Shown here piece after piece: positions 9,601 through 17,945 of a DNA stretch of 64,000 bases; the first letter of the stretch is position 1; each line of letters starts with the position of its first letter. The translations under genes and the position numbers were made by a program. The stretch is from NCBI GenBank assembly GCA_947074275.1, contig CAMTPA010000004.1:1-64000 (forward strand), in the 5' to 3' direction. The notes under the pieces were generated by a model. The model searched no databases and was not told the origin of the DNA. It saw only the letters and a list, made by a program, of their open reading frames with translations. This DNA is from an uncultured Bacteroides sp. Lineage in GTDB: Bacteria > Bacteroidota > Bacteroidia > Bacteroidales > Bacteroidaceae.

Positions 9601-10707
9601 GAGATGAACCGCATCTTCGAACGTTTCTATCAGATAAACAACAGCCACAACAACTCCAATGTGGGGACGGGCATCGGGCTACATCTCACCAAATCGCTGG
9701 TAGAACTGCATCACGGCACCATTGCTGTGCAAAACAACGAAGATGGAGTGGGAAGCCGTTTCACGGTACGTATCCCGTGGGGCAATGCGCACTTGCACGC
9801 CGATGAGATAATAGATGATACAATGGTGTCTATCAAGCCGTCGAAGGCAGAGAACGTGCTTGCGGTGGTGGATGCGGAAGAACTGGATGAGAAAAAACAA
9901 AAAGCACGAACCAAGCACCGCATTGTGGTGATAGAGGATGATGAAGAGATACGCAGATACGTCGGTCGCGAGCTTTCGTCTACCTATCACGTGGTGGAGT
10001 TTGCCAATGGCAAGGAGGCACTTCCCTACATTATAAAAAAGAATCCAAGCTTAATAATAAGCGACGTGATGATGCCCGAGATGGATGGGATAACCCTTTG
10101 CAGAAAAGTGAAGCAAAATGTGCATACCAACCACATCCCTGTATTGCTGCTTACTGCCAAAAACCGAGAAGAGGACAACATCGATGCACTCGATATGGGA
10201 GCAGATGCCTATATGACTAAGCCCTTCAACATCGACCTGCTGAGGAAAACTGCCGAAAGCCTCATTCGTAGTCGTGAGGTGCTTCGCAATTGCTTCACCG
10301 GCAATCAGGAACAAGAGGTGAAGAAACCCGTGCTACCCGTTCAGTCTACCGACGACAAACTACTCGACCGCATAATGAATGTGGTGAACCGCAACCTAAG
10401 TAATCAAGATTTGAGCGTGGAGATGATAACCAAAGAGGTAGGCATTAGCCGGGTGCATTTGCATCGTAAACTCAAAGAACTGACCAACCAAAGCGCGCGC
10501 GACTTGATAAAGAATGTGCGATTGAAACACGCGGCTACCCTGCTCACCACCACACACTACAACGTGACGGAGGTGACAGAGATGGTAGGCTTTTCGAGTA
10601 TCACGCTTTTCTCGCGCTCGTTCAAAGAACTGTATGGTATGCCGCCTACCGAATATGCCCTTGCGCACGACAAAAAAACGATTACTCCTACTGCCGAAGA
10701 TAACTGA
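6667..10707 (+). CDS. Hybrid two-component system (HTCS): propeller sensor, Y_Y_Y domain, histidine kinase, receiver, AraC-type HTH
   Basis: Start set to ATG 6667 (MYYKSILCAVLLCVMSALHAQ signal) rather than 6583. Repeated propeller motifs (DRNGMIWVATEDGLNRYDG), H-box FFINISHEIRTPMSLV, receiver LIISDVMMPEMDG, C-terminal AraC HTH VTEVTEMVGFSSITLFSRSFKELYGMPPTEY. Confidence 0.95.
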   Translation: MYYKSILCAVLLCVMSALHAQNSKLFTADRELSSSLINEIYQDRNGMIWVATEDGLNRYDGTKFSIYKHDANDDNSLAHNLVRYLFEDNKGHLLVGCYNGVQLYNPATDDFSLPAVRENGERFVCNINMILQRKNGEIWLSGSELSRLVIEDDKLVVTPIDLPIGTAVTDYLLEDSQGDMWVVVDENKVYRLNANQELVYYPLADDKMLINALGQDFQGNIYLGTLAHGLLKLSGDKRCFVSIPSHEQLSVRTIYPGNQDEVYVGTDGHGLKVYNNRLNELTDSRIDNSYFDLTKSKVHSVIKDSDGNFWLAIYQKGVMMIPAQPNRFKYIGYKSANRNIIGSCCVTALFKDKENTLWVGTDNDGIYRIDKDGKESCHFEHSTSSHSVPSIVINLFEDSDGVLWCGSFSNGMGRVDKQTGRFTPLRLIDSENSLTHRVYCIVEDSDKKLWIATMGGGVFCYDMNTQKVSTTNVTPNEKWVSTLFYAKEKNKLYVGTYNGVACVDLNDENHDTHMLLSRHIIYSINEDARGNVWIGTSEGLVCLENESEAIEKFTIANGLPSDVIYAVLEDDYNNLWISTDAGVSRFDPLSRRFINYFVGDGLQGNEFSKNTAFKETNGILWFGGVNGVTYFNPMEITNPARKWNVAITDFYLHNTPVRKGMLSGGGLIIDKPVYEAEEFHLSHKDNAFTVEFATREYNSPERVSFMYSMNNADWVDLRSGVNRISFNDLHPGTYHLRIKAKDYDLLSDEKEIKIVIASPWYATTWAKMGYTLVFLVVAYLVYLQIKLRMRAKREMMEHQHAEAINEAKLQFFINISHEIRTPMSLVMSPLKKLMSQDEDIDRQRNYRTIYRNSERILSLVNQLMDIRKIDKGQMQLRFGEVELGDFLQELCDTFDYQVSHKHIGLLFNKCTHEVKAWVDLKNFDKILVNLLSNAVKFTPEGGQITISLSTGEDKEAKGALQNYIEISVSDTGIGMDATEMNRIFERFYQINNSHNNSNVGTGIGLHLTKSLVELHHGTIAVQNNEDGVGSRFTVRIPWGNAHLHADEIIDDTMVSIKPSKAENVLAVVDAEELDEKKQKARTKHRIVVIEDDEEIRRYVGRELSSTYHVVEFANGKEALPYIIKKNPSLIISDVMMPEMDGITLCRKVKQNVHTNHIPVLLLTAKNREEDNIDALDMGADAYMTKPFNIDLLRKTAESLIRSREVLRNCFTGNQEQEVKKPVLPVQSTDDKLLDRIMNVVNRNLSNQDLSVEMITKEVGISRVHLHRKLKELTNQSARDLIKNVRLKHAATLLTTTHYNVTEVTEMVGFSSITLFSRSFKELYGMPPTEYALAHDKKTITPTAEDN

Positions 10708-10733
10708 CGCATCAAACTAAATAGCGAACAACG

Positions 10734-10792
10734 AAGTCTTCAACAACGCATCGACCCTTGGAGGTGAAATGTGGTGTTGAAGACTTTTTTTA
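10734..10792 (+). terminator. Rho-independent terminator after HTCS gene
   Basis: Perfect 12-bp stem AAGTCTTCAACA (10734-10745) / TGTTGAAGACTT (10775-10786) followed by a T-tract. Confidence 0.85.
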
Positions 10793-11035
10793 TTGTGGCG
10801 TATCGAAGTGTCTATCGCATCTTTTCTTGTATGAAATACAATAAGCGTATGTTACGTGGTGTGGTGTGTATTGTGTTGTTGTACAGTGTTTTATGATGCG
10901 GTATGTTACGTGTAGTATAATCCGCAATGTATCTTTTGCGAAGTATGTTATGTGTGGTTTATTTCGTGTAACATTTGAATGAATGCCGAGCGAAATGAAT
11001 GAATACATTTGCCTTTGAAAACAACAATTTAGTAA

Positions 11036-12760
11036 ATGAAAAGCGCAAATTACTTCACACTAAGCATCGGGCTATTGCTGGCATTGGCAATTGGGCTTTC
11101 TTGCTCGTCGAGCAATCGACATAAAAGAGTGTTGGCGAATATGGACGATTCGGTAGCTCTTTTTAGTTATTTCAAATATGAAGGAAATGACGTGTTCTAC
11201 AAAGAAAATCCTCTTCCCGGCGAAAGCTTCTTTTATAACCCCATTCTTCCCGGATGGTATTCCGATCCAAGCATCTGCACCAATGGAGAAGACTACTTCT
11301 TGGTGACTTCTACTTTTGCTTACTTTCCCGGTGTTCCTCTTTTTCATAGCAAAGATTTGGTGAACTGGACACAAGTGGGCAATGTGCTCAATCGTCCGTC
11401 GCAATTGGTGAATATGGAAGGGCAAGGCGTGAGTGGAGGAATCTTTGCACCAGCTATCGAATACAATCCGCACAACCAAACCTACTATATGATAACAACC
11501 AACGTAGGTGCAGGAAACTTTTTTGTGAAAACACAAAATCCTTTTGGCGAATGGTCGGACCCTATTATGCTACCACAGGTAGGTGGCATCGACCCTTCTT
11601 TCTTTTTTGATGAAGACGGCAGGGCTTATATCGTGAACAACGATGAACCAGCAGGCGAACCCGAATACAGTGGACACCGCACCATTATGATTCAAGAGTT
11701 TGATGTGAATACCGATCAAACCATTGGGCCACGCAAAATAATAGTGGACAAAGGATCGCGCCCCGAAGAAAAACCAATATGGATTGAAGGGCCACACCTT
11801 TATAGAATGAACAACAAATACTATCTGATGGCTGCTGAGGGTGGAACTGGTGGTTGGCACTCGGAAGTGATTTTCAGTAGCAACGAGCCAATGGGCAACT
11901 ATCAAGCGTGGGAGAAAAACCCCATCTTGACGCAACGACACTTGAACCCCGAACGTTCGAGACCTGTGACAAGTGCAGGACACGCAGACTTGATTCAAAC
12001 CAAAGAAGGAGACTGGTGGGCACTCTTTTTGGCTTGCCGCCCCATCGACAATATGTTTGAGAATTTAGGGCGCGAAACCTTTATGATGCCTGTGAGATGG
12101 AGTGAAGATGGTTATCCCTACATCACCAAAGAAGACGACTTGGTGCCTATGATAGCCAAGCGAGAAGGGGTGATACGTGACGAACAAATCACCTTCGGCA
12201 ACTTTGAAGTATGCGATGAGTTTGATCAACCGCTGCTGGGCAATGACTGGCTCACGCTTCGAACACCTGCATCCGACTTATACTCTTTGGCAAACACGCC
12301 CGGCTACCTCACATTGAAGTGTGCGCCTGTGTGTGCCACCGAAAAGAAAACACCTGCATACGTAGGCCGAAGAGTGCAGCACCACAGTTTTGTGTGTAGC
12401 ACCCAAATGCTATTTAAACCCGCAGGGAATAATGCGCGCGCAGGAATGCTGCTCTTTAAAGATGAACAACACCAATACTTTTTTGGGGTGAAGGCTACCG
12501 ACGATAAAAAGATGATTACGCTAATGCAGGTAGATGGAACAGAGAAGAACGACTTGGTGGCCAAAGAGATAGAATACAACATAAATGACATAGAAATGAA
12601 AGTGGTTTCAAACGGACTAACCTATGATTTCTATTATGCGCTAAAGCCTCAGAAGTGGCAACTCTTATGCAAGAATATAGATGCAAGCCACCTGTCTACA
12701 CGCAATGCGGGCGGATTTACAGGCACTACTATCGGGATGTATGCAACTGCTAATTTGTGA
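11036..12760 (+). CDS. Glycoside hydrolase family 43 lipoprotein
   Basis: Lipoprotein signal (LALAIGLSCSSS). YNPILPGWYSDPSICTNGEDYFLVTSTFAYFPGVPLFHSKDLVNWTQVG, GGIDPSFFFDEDGRAYIVNNDEP, PIWIEGPHLYRMNNKYYLMAAEGG; close paralog of 4354-6090. Confidence 0.92.
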   Translation: MKSANYFTLSIGLLLALAIGLSCSSSNRHKRVLANMDDSVALFSYFKYEGNDVFYKENPLPGESFFYNPILPGWYSDPSICTNGEDYFLVTSTFAYFPGVPLFHSKDLVNWTQVGNVLNRPSQLVNMEGQGVSGGIFAPAIEYNPHNQTYYMITTNVGAGNFFVKTQNPFGEWSDPIMLPQVGGIDPSFFFDEDGRAYIVNNDEPAGEPEYSGHRTIMIQEFDVNTDQTIGPRKIIVDKGSRPEEKPIWIEGPHLYRMNNKYYLMAAEGGTGGWHSEVIFSSNEPMGNYQAWEKNPILTQRHLNPERSRPVTSAGHADLIQTKEGDWWALFLACRPIDNMFENLGRETFMMPVRWSEDGYPYITKEDDLVPMIAKREGVIRDEQITFGNFEVCDEFDQPLLGNDWLTLRTPASDLYSLANTPGYLTLKCAPVCATEKKTPAYVGRRVQHHSFVCSTQMLFKPAGNNARAGMLLFKDEQHQYFFGVKATDDKKMITLMQVDGTEKNDLVAKEIEYNINDIEMKVVSNGLTYDFYYALKPQKWQLLCKNIDASHLSTRNAGGFTGTTIGMYATANL

Positions 12761-12880
12761 ACTTTAAACTAAATAACAATCGCAACTATGAAACGTATTT
12801 TTGATGATAGCTAACAACTCTGTCGCTAACTGAAACAGATAGAAAAGATAGTATTATACTCAAATCTTAAACTAATAAAA

Positions 12881-15800
12881 ATGAAAACTGTATTAAAAAC
12901 TAATCAGAAGATTCCTTTGCTTTTTCTTTTGATGCTATTCAATTGTATGCTGGTGATGGCTCAGGGAGGAATGGCTATAAAGGGAGTTGTCGTGGATGAC
13001 AATGACGAACCGATTACCGGTGCTACGGTAACTGTAAAAGGGAACAGCTCAATAGGTACAATAACAAATATGGATGGAGATTTTGCACTAACAGTTCCCA
13101 GTGCAAAGTCTGTCTTAGTGGTGTCGTTTATCGGTATGATTCCACAAGAAGTAAAACTGAATGGAAATAACAGACTAAAGGTGGTTTTGGTAGACGATAC
13201 CCAACAATTGGAAGAAGTTGTAGTAGTGGGCTATGGTCAGCAGAAAAAGGTGAGTGTGGTAGGTGCTATCACGCAAACCACCGGAAAAGTTCTTGAACGT
13301 GCAGGTGGTGTGTCGGATATTGGTGCGGCACTCACAGGTAACTTGCCTGGTGTTATCACCACAGCAAGTACAGGTATGCCTGGCGATGAAGAGCCTCAAA
13401 TCGTGATTCGTGGTGTAAGCTCTTGGAATAATAGCGACCCATTGATTTTGGTAGATGGTATCGAACGTCCGATGAATAGCGTGGATATTAGCTCGGTGCA
13501 ATCTATCTCTGTATTGAAAGATGCTTCGGCAACGGCTGTGTATGGTGTGAAAGGTGCCAATGGGGTGATTCTGATTACTACAAAACGTGGTAACGAGGGA
13601 AAGGCTAAGATTGATATTGGTGTGAATGTAACTACCAAAATGGCCTCTAAACTACCCGGTAAATACGATGCTTACGATGCCTTGAAGTTGCGTAATGCAG
13701 CTATTGAAAATGAGTTGGGATTATACCCCGATTCGTGGAACAGCATCACGCCAATGGGGGAGATTGAAAAATACCGCAATCAGTCGACACTTGAGGATTA
13801 CGAACGTTACCCCAATGTAGACTGGACGGATGCTTTGTTTAAAAGTCACACGATGTCGTACAATGCCAATGTTAATGTATCGGGAGGTACTAAACTTGTG
13901 AAATATTTTGCGGCGGTAGATTACCTTCACGAAGGCGACCTTTTTAAAGAGTGGGACAACAAACGTGGTTATCAAGCTGGTTATGGATACAACCGCATCA
14001 ACGTGCGTAGCAATTTGGATTTCAACCTGACAAAAACCACTGTGTTGCGCACAAATATATCGGGTTCGCACGGTGTGCGTAAAACTCCTTGGGATATGAG
14101 CGATGACTCTTTCTACGCATCTCAGTTGTGGCAAGCCGCTTACAGCACGCCATCTGATGCTTTCTTGCCAGTTTATTCGGATGGAAGCTGGGGATATTAT
14201 CCCAATGACACGCAAGGTGCGCCAAACTCGGTAGTAAACTTAGCGTTGAGTGGGGTGGAGAAAAAAACAACCACTCGCATCAATACCGACTTTACTTTGG
14301 AGCAAGACCTTGGCTTTTTATTGAAAGGATTGAGCGCACGTGCTACTATTTCGTGGGACAACTCGTTCTTAGAAAGAAAAAGAGGTATCAATGACCTTTA
14401 CAACGATACACAATTCAAATGGATTGATCCAAAAACAGGTGAAGTATTCTACAAACAAGCTTTCGACGGATACAATAAATTCGACTTTCAGGAAAACATT
14501 GCTTGGAGCACACAAGGTGGTGAGGTAGACAACTGGGCTACAACACGCAACTTGTTCTATCAAGCACAAGTAAACTGGGGAGGAGTGTTTGGTAAACATA
14601 CCGTTGCTGCAATGGGTGTGTTCAACCGCAACGAGCGTGCTACAGGTAGTGTGTTCCCAAGCTATCGCGAAGACTGGGCGTTTCGTGTGACTTACGATTA
14701 TGCCAACAAATATTTCTTTGAATACAATGGTGCTTACAACGGCTCGGAAAAGTTTAGTAAAGAGAACCGTTTTGCTTTCTTCAACTCGGGAGCTATCGGC
14801 TGGATGATCAGTGAAGAGAAGTTCTTTAAACCCGTGCGCAAAGTGGTGGATATGCTGAAAGTGAGAGCCTCTTATGGAGAAATTGGTGACGACAATGTGG
14901 TAGGTCGCTGGTTGTACGAAACTCAATGGGGATATGGAAGCACAGCTTTGATGGGACTCAACCCAATGCAAGGGGAAAGAAGCCCTTATACTTGGTATTA
15001 CGAATCGGTGATTGGTAACCCTAACGTGCACTGGGAAAAGGCAGTAAAAACAAACATCGGTATTGATTACTCTTTATTCAACGGTATTCTTGCCGGTACT
15101 GTCGAAATATTCAACGACAAGCGTTCGGACATTCTTGTGGCGGGTGGCAACAGAGCGATTCCATCGTATTATGGAGCTACTGCACCCGTGGCAAACTTGG
15201 GTAGAGTAAGAACAAAAGGGTTTGAGGTAGAAGTACGTCTAAACTATACATTCGACAACAAACTTCGCTTGTGGGGTAACTTTAATATGACGCATGCTGC
15301 AAACAAAATTTTGAGCTATGATGATGCCGATCTTTTGGCAGATTATAAAAAGAATGCAGGCTATGCTATCGGACAAGCTCATTCGTACATCGACCACGGT
15401 TATATCAACAGTTGGGATGAGATATATGGTAGTACACAACACAATACGATGGACGGTCAAAAGTTGCCAGGTAGCTACAACATCATCGACTTCAACGGTG
15501 ACGGTGTGATTGATACCAATGACAATGTGCCCTATGGCTACACAGGAACTCCACAAAATACCTACAACGGTACTTTGGGTTTTGAATGGAATGGTTTTAG
15601 CGGCTTTGTACAATTCTACGGTGTAACCAATGTAAACCGTTACGTTTCGTTTAGCACCTTCAATGGCAAGCTGAATGTGGCTTATGACGAAGGAACTTAT
15701 TGGAGTTCTGATAGACTAAACGGTGATGTGCCAATGCCTCGTTGGAACTCAACTCCAAGTGGTTTCTCAAATGGTACACGCTATATGTACGATGGTTCAT

Positions 15801-16024
15801 ACATCCGCTTGAAGAATGTGGAACTTGCTTACACCTTTACCAACAACTGGGTTAAGAAAATTGGCTTGAGCAATCTACGTCTTTATGTCAATGGAAACAA
15901 CCTTTGGATGTGGTCGCGTATGCCCGATGATCGTGAATCGAATACCGCTGGTACTGGCTTGGCTTCGCAAGGAGCTTACCCTACAATGAAGCGTGTAAAC
16001 TTTGGCATAAAATTCTCACTCTAA
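12881..16024 (+). CDS. SusC/RagA-family TonB-dependent outer membrane transporter (with CarboxypepD_reg-like N-terminal domain)
   Basis: IKGVVVDDNDEPITGATVTVKGNSSIGTITNMDGDF, LEEVVVVGYGQQKKVSVVGAI, DPLILVDGIERPMNSVDISSVQSISVLKDASATAVYGVKGANGVILITTKRG. Confidence 0.97.
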   Translation: MKTVLKTNQKIPLLFLLMLFNCMLVMAQGGMAIKGVVVDDNDEPITGATVTVKGNSSIGTITNMDGDFALTVPSAKSVLVVSFIGMIPQEVKLNGNNRLKVVLVDDTQQLEEVVVVGYGQQKKVSVVGAITQTTGKVLERAGGVSDIGAALTGNLPGVITTASTGMPGDEEPQIVIRGVSSWNNSDPLILVDGIERPMNSVDISSVQSISVLKDASATAVYGVKGANGVILITTKRGNEGKAKIDIGVNVTTKMASKLPGKYDAYDALKLRNAAIENELGLYPDSWNSITPMGEIEKYRNQSTLEDYERYPNVDWTDALFKSHTMSYNANVNVSGGTKLVKYFAAVDYLHEGDLFKEWDNKRGYQAGYGYNRINVRSNLDFNLTKTTVLRTNISGSHGVRKTPWDMSDDSFYASQLWQAAYSTPSDAFLPVYSDGSWGYYPNDTQGAPNSVVNLALSGVEKKTTTRINTDFTLEQDLGFLLKGLSARATISWDNSFLERKRGINDLYNDTQFKWIDPKTGEVFYKQAFDGYNKFDFQENIAWSTQGGEVDNWATTRNLFYQAQVNWGGVFGKHTVAAMGVFNRNERATGSVFPSYREDWAFRVTYDYANKYFFEYNGAYNGSEKFSKENRFAFFNSGAIGWMISEEKFFKPVRKVVDMLKVRASYGEIGDDNVVGRWLYETQWGYGSTALMGLNPMQGERSPYTWYYESVIGNPNVHWEKAVKTNIGIDYSLFNGILAGTVEIFNDKRSDILVAGGNRAIPSYYGATAPVANLGRVRTKGFEVEVRLNYTFDNKLRLWGNFNMTHAANKILSYDDADLLADYKKNAGYAIGQAHSYIDHGYINSWDEIYGSTQHNTMDGQKLPGSYNIIDFNGDGVIDTNDNVPYGYTGTPQNTYNGTLGFEWNGFSGFVQFYGVTNVNRYVSFSTFNGKLNVAYDEGTYWSSDRLNGDVPMPRWNSTPSGFSNGTRYMYDGSYIRLKNVELAYTFTNNWVKKIGLSNLRLYVNGNNLWMWSRMPDDRESNTAGTGLASQGAYPTMKRVNFGIKFSL

Positions 16025-16036
16025 ACTACGAACAAT

Positions 16037-17908
16037 ATGAAAAAATATATTCAAATCTTAAAATGTAGTGTTGCTGCTTTCTTGTTGGCAGGAACCACCG
16101 CCTGTACCGACTATTTGGACAGGTCTCCCGACTCTGCTATATCGGGTACGGCTGCGTTTAAGAACTTTACCAACTTTCAGGGATTTACTGAAGAACTTTA
16201 CTATTGTATTCCCGATTTTGCAAAAGGATACTGGACTAACTCTTTCAATTGGGGTGAAGATGAAATAATGAATGTGGGTGTTGATTACCATATGTGTTAT
16301 AAGGTAGACTTGGGCGACTTTTGGGGTTGGCAAAAAGAATACGATGGCTGGGCTTCGGGCTGGATGGATCGCAACTCGGTGAACACCAAAAACGACGACC
16401 GTTTTGCTAAGTCGTTGTGGCCAATGGCTTGGTATGGTATTCGCAAAGCCAATATGGGACTCGAAAATATAGATAAAATGACAGATGCCACAGCCGAAGA
16501 GCGTGATTTGGTAAAAGGTCAATTATACTTTTTCAGAGGTTGGTTTCACTTCCAGTTGATGCAATATTTTGGTGGGCTTCCTTATATAAACGAGGTGTTG
16601 CCATCCGACCAAACATTGCGATTGGAACGTCTTAACTACCACCAAACTGCTGCTTGCGCTGCTGCCGATTTTCGCGAAGCTGCCAATCTTCTTCCTATCG
16701 ACTGGGATGATACAACTGCAGGAAAACGCACTTTAGGTAAAAACCAATTGCGTATCAATAAGATTATGGCATTGGGCTACTTAGGCAAGAACCTACTTTG
16801 GGCAGCAAGTCCATTGATGAACCAAGAGTCTACAGGAAGCCGCACCTACAATACTGACTTGTGTAAACAAGCTGCTGAGGCTTTTGGAGAACTGTTGTCA
16901 CTGGTAGAAAGTGGTAAAACTCAATACGCTTTGGTTCCATTCGAAAAATACTCCGATTTGTTTTACACCAACAAGCAAAACTGGTTGATGCCAGGTTCTA
17001 CCGAAGCCATCTTTCGTGGCCCATCTTACGAACCCAACGGTACAAACTGGGGGATGAGTAAGCAATATCAAACCAAGCAATTGGTTGATGGTGGTGTTTT
17101 CTCGCTACCTACTGCCAACTATGTGGCTTATTATGGTATGGCAAACGGATTGCCATTGGAAGATCCAGCTTCAGGATTTGATAAGAACTTTCCTTGGAGA
17201 GGACGCGACCCTCGTTTCTATCACGACATTGTGTATGATGGAGCAAAAGTGGTACAAGGTTCAATGCCTGCCGACTCGGAAGGAAACCGCTACGCTAACC
17301 TTTATACAGATGGTAACTTTAGAGACTTGAACTATGGTAGCCGCACAGGATATTTGCTTTATAAATTTATTCCTACAACTTGTAACAAATACGACGATGG
17401 ATTTGGATGGGGAAATGCTCATCACTGTCATCTTAGCTGGATGCGTCTTGCCGATATTTACCTGATGTATGCTGAGGCTGCTGCTCAATACGGTGGTGGA
17501 GCCAATGGAAAATCGACCAACTTCTCCCTCACAGCCGAGGGTGCTGTAAACACCATTCGTGCTCGTGCTGGTGTAGAACCAGTTAATACGAAGTTTACAG
17601 GTTCTTTGGATGCCTTTATGGGCGAACTTCGCAGAGAGCGCGCCGTAGAGTTGGCTTTTGAGAGTCATCGATTCAACGACTTACGCCGCTGGTTGCTACT
17701 CGCAGAGTATCCTTACAACATCAAAACATCGCAAGAGTTTGTACGTGTAGGAGAGTTTGATAGCGAAGATACATCTCAAAATCAAGTTAGCGGATTTAGC
17801 GAAAATTTGATTCTTACTCGTAATTTCAGTAGCAAGCATTATTGGTTGCCACTCAAAGAAAGCGATACTACCCTGTACTTAGAGTTCCCTCAAAACTCAG
17901 GTTGGTAA
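16037..17908 (+). CDS. SusD/RagB-family glycan-binding lipoprotein
   Basis: Lipoprotein signal (LLAGTTACTDYLDRSPDSAISG); C-terminal RRERAVELAFESHRFNDLRRW; follows SusC. Confidence 0.96.
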   Translation: MKKYIQILKCSVAAFLLAGTTACTDYLDRSPDSAISGTAAFKNFTNFQGFTEELYYCIPDFAKGYWTNSFNWGEDEIMNVGVDYHMCYKVDLGDFWGWQKEYDGWASGWMDRNSVNTKNDDRFAKSLWPMAWYGIRKANMGLENIDKMTDATAEERDLVKGQLYFFRGWFHFQLMQYFGGLPYINEVLPSDQTLRLERLNYHQTAACAAADFREAANLLPIDWDDTTAGKRTLGKNQLRINKIMALGYLGKNLLWAASPLMNQESTGSRTYNTDLCKQAAEAFGELLSLVESGKTQYALVPFEKYSDLFYTNKQNWLMPGSTEAIFRGPSYEPNGTNWGMSKQYQTKQLVDGGVFSLPTANYVAYYGMANGLPLEDPASGFDKNFPWRGRDPRFYHDIVYDGAKVVQGSMPADSEGNRYANLYTDGNFRDLNYGSRTGYLLYKFIPTTCNKYDDGFGWGNAHHCHLSWMRLADIYLMYAEAAAQYGGGANGKSTNFSLTAEGAVNTIRARAGVEPVNTKFTGSLDAFMGELRRERAVELAFESHRFNDLRRWLLLAEYPYNIKTSQEFVRVGEFDSEDTSQNQVSGFSENLILTRNFSSKHYWLPLKESDTTLYLEFPQNSGW

Positions 17909-17945
17909 TAGCGAAAACAATACGTAAAATAAAAAAGAAAAAGCA

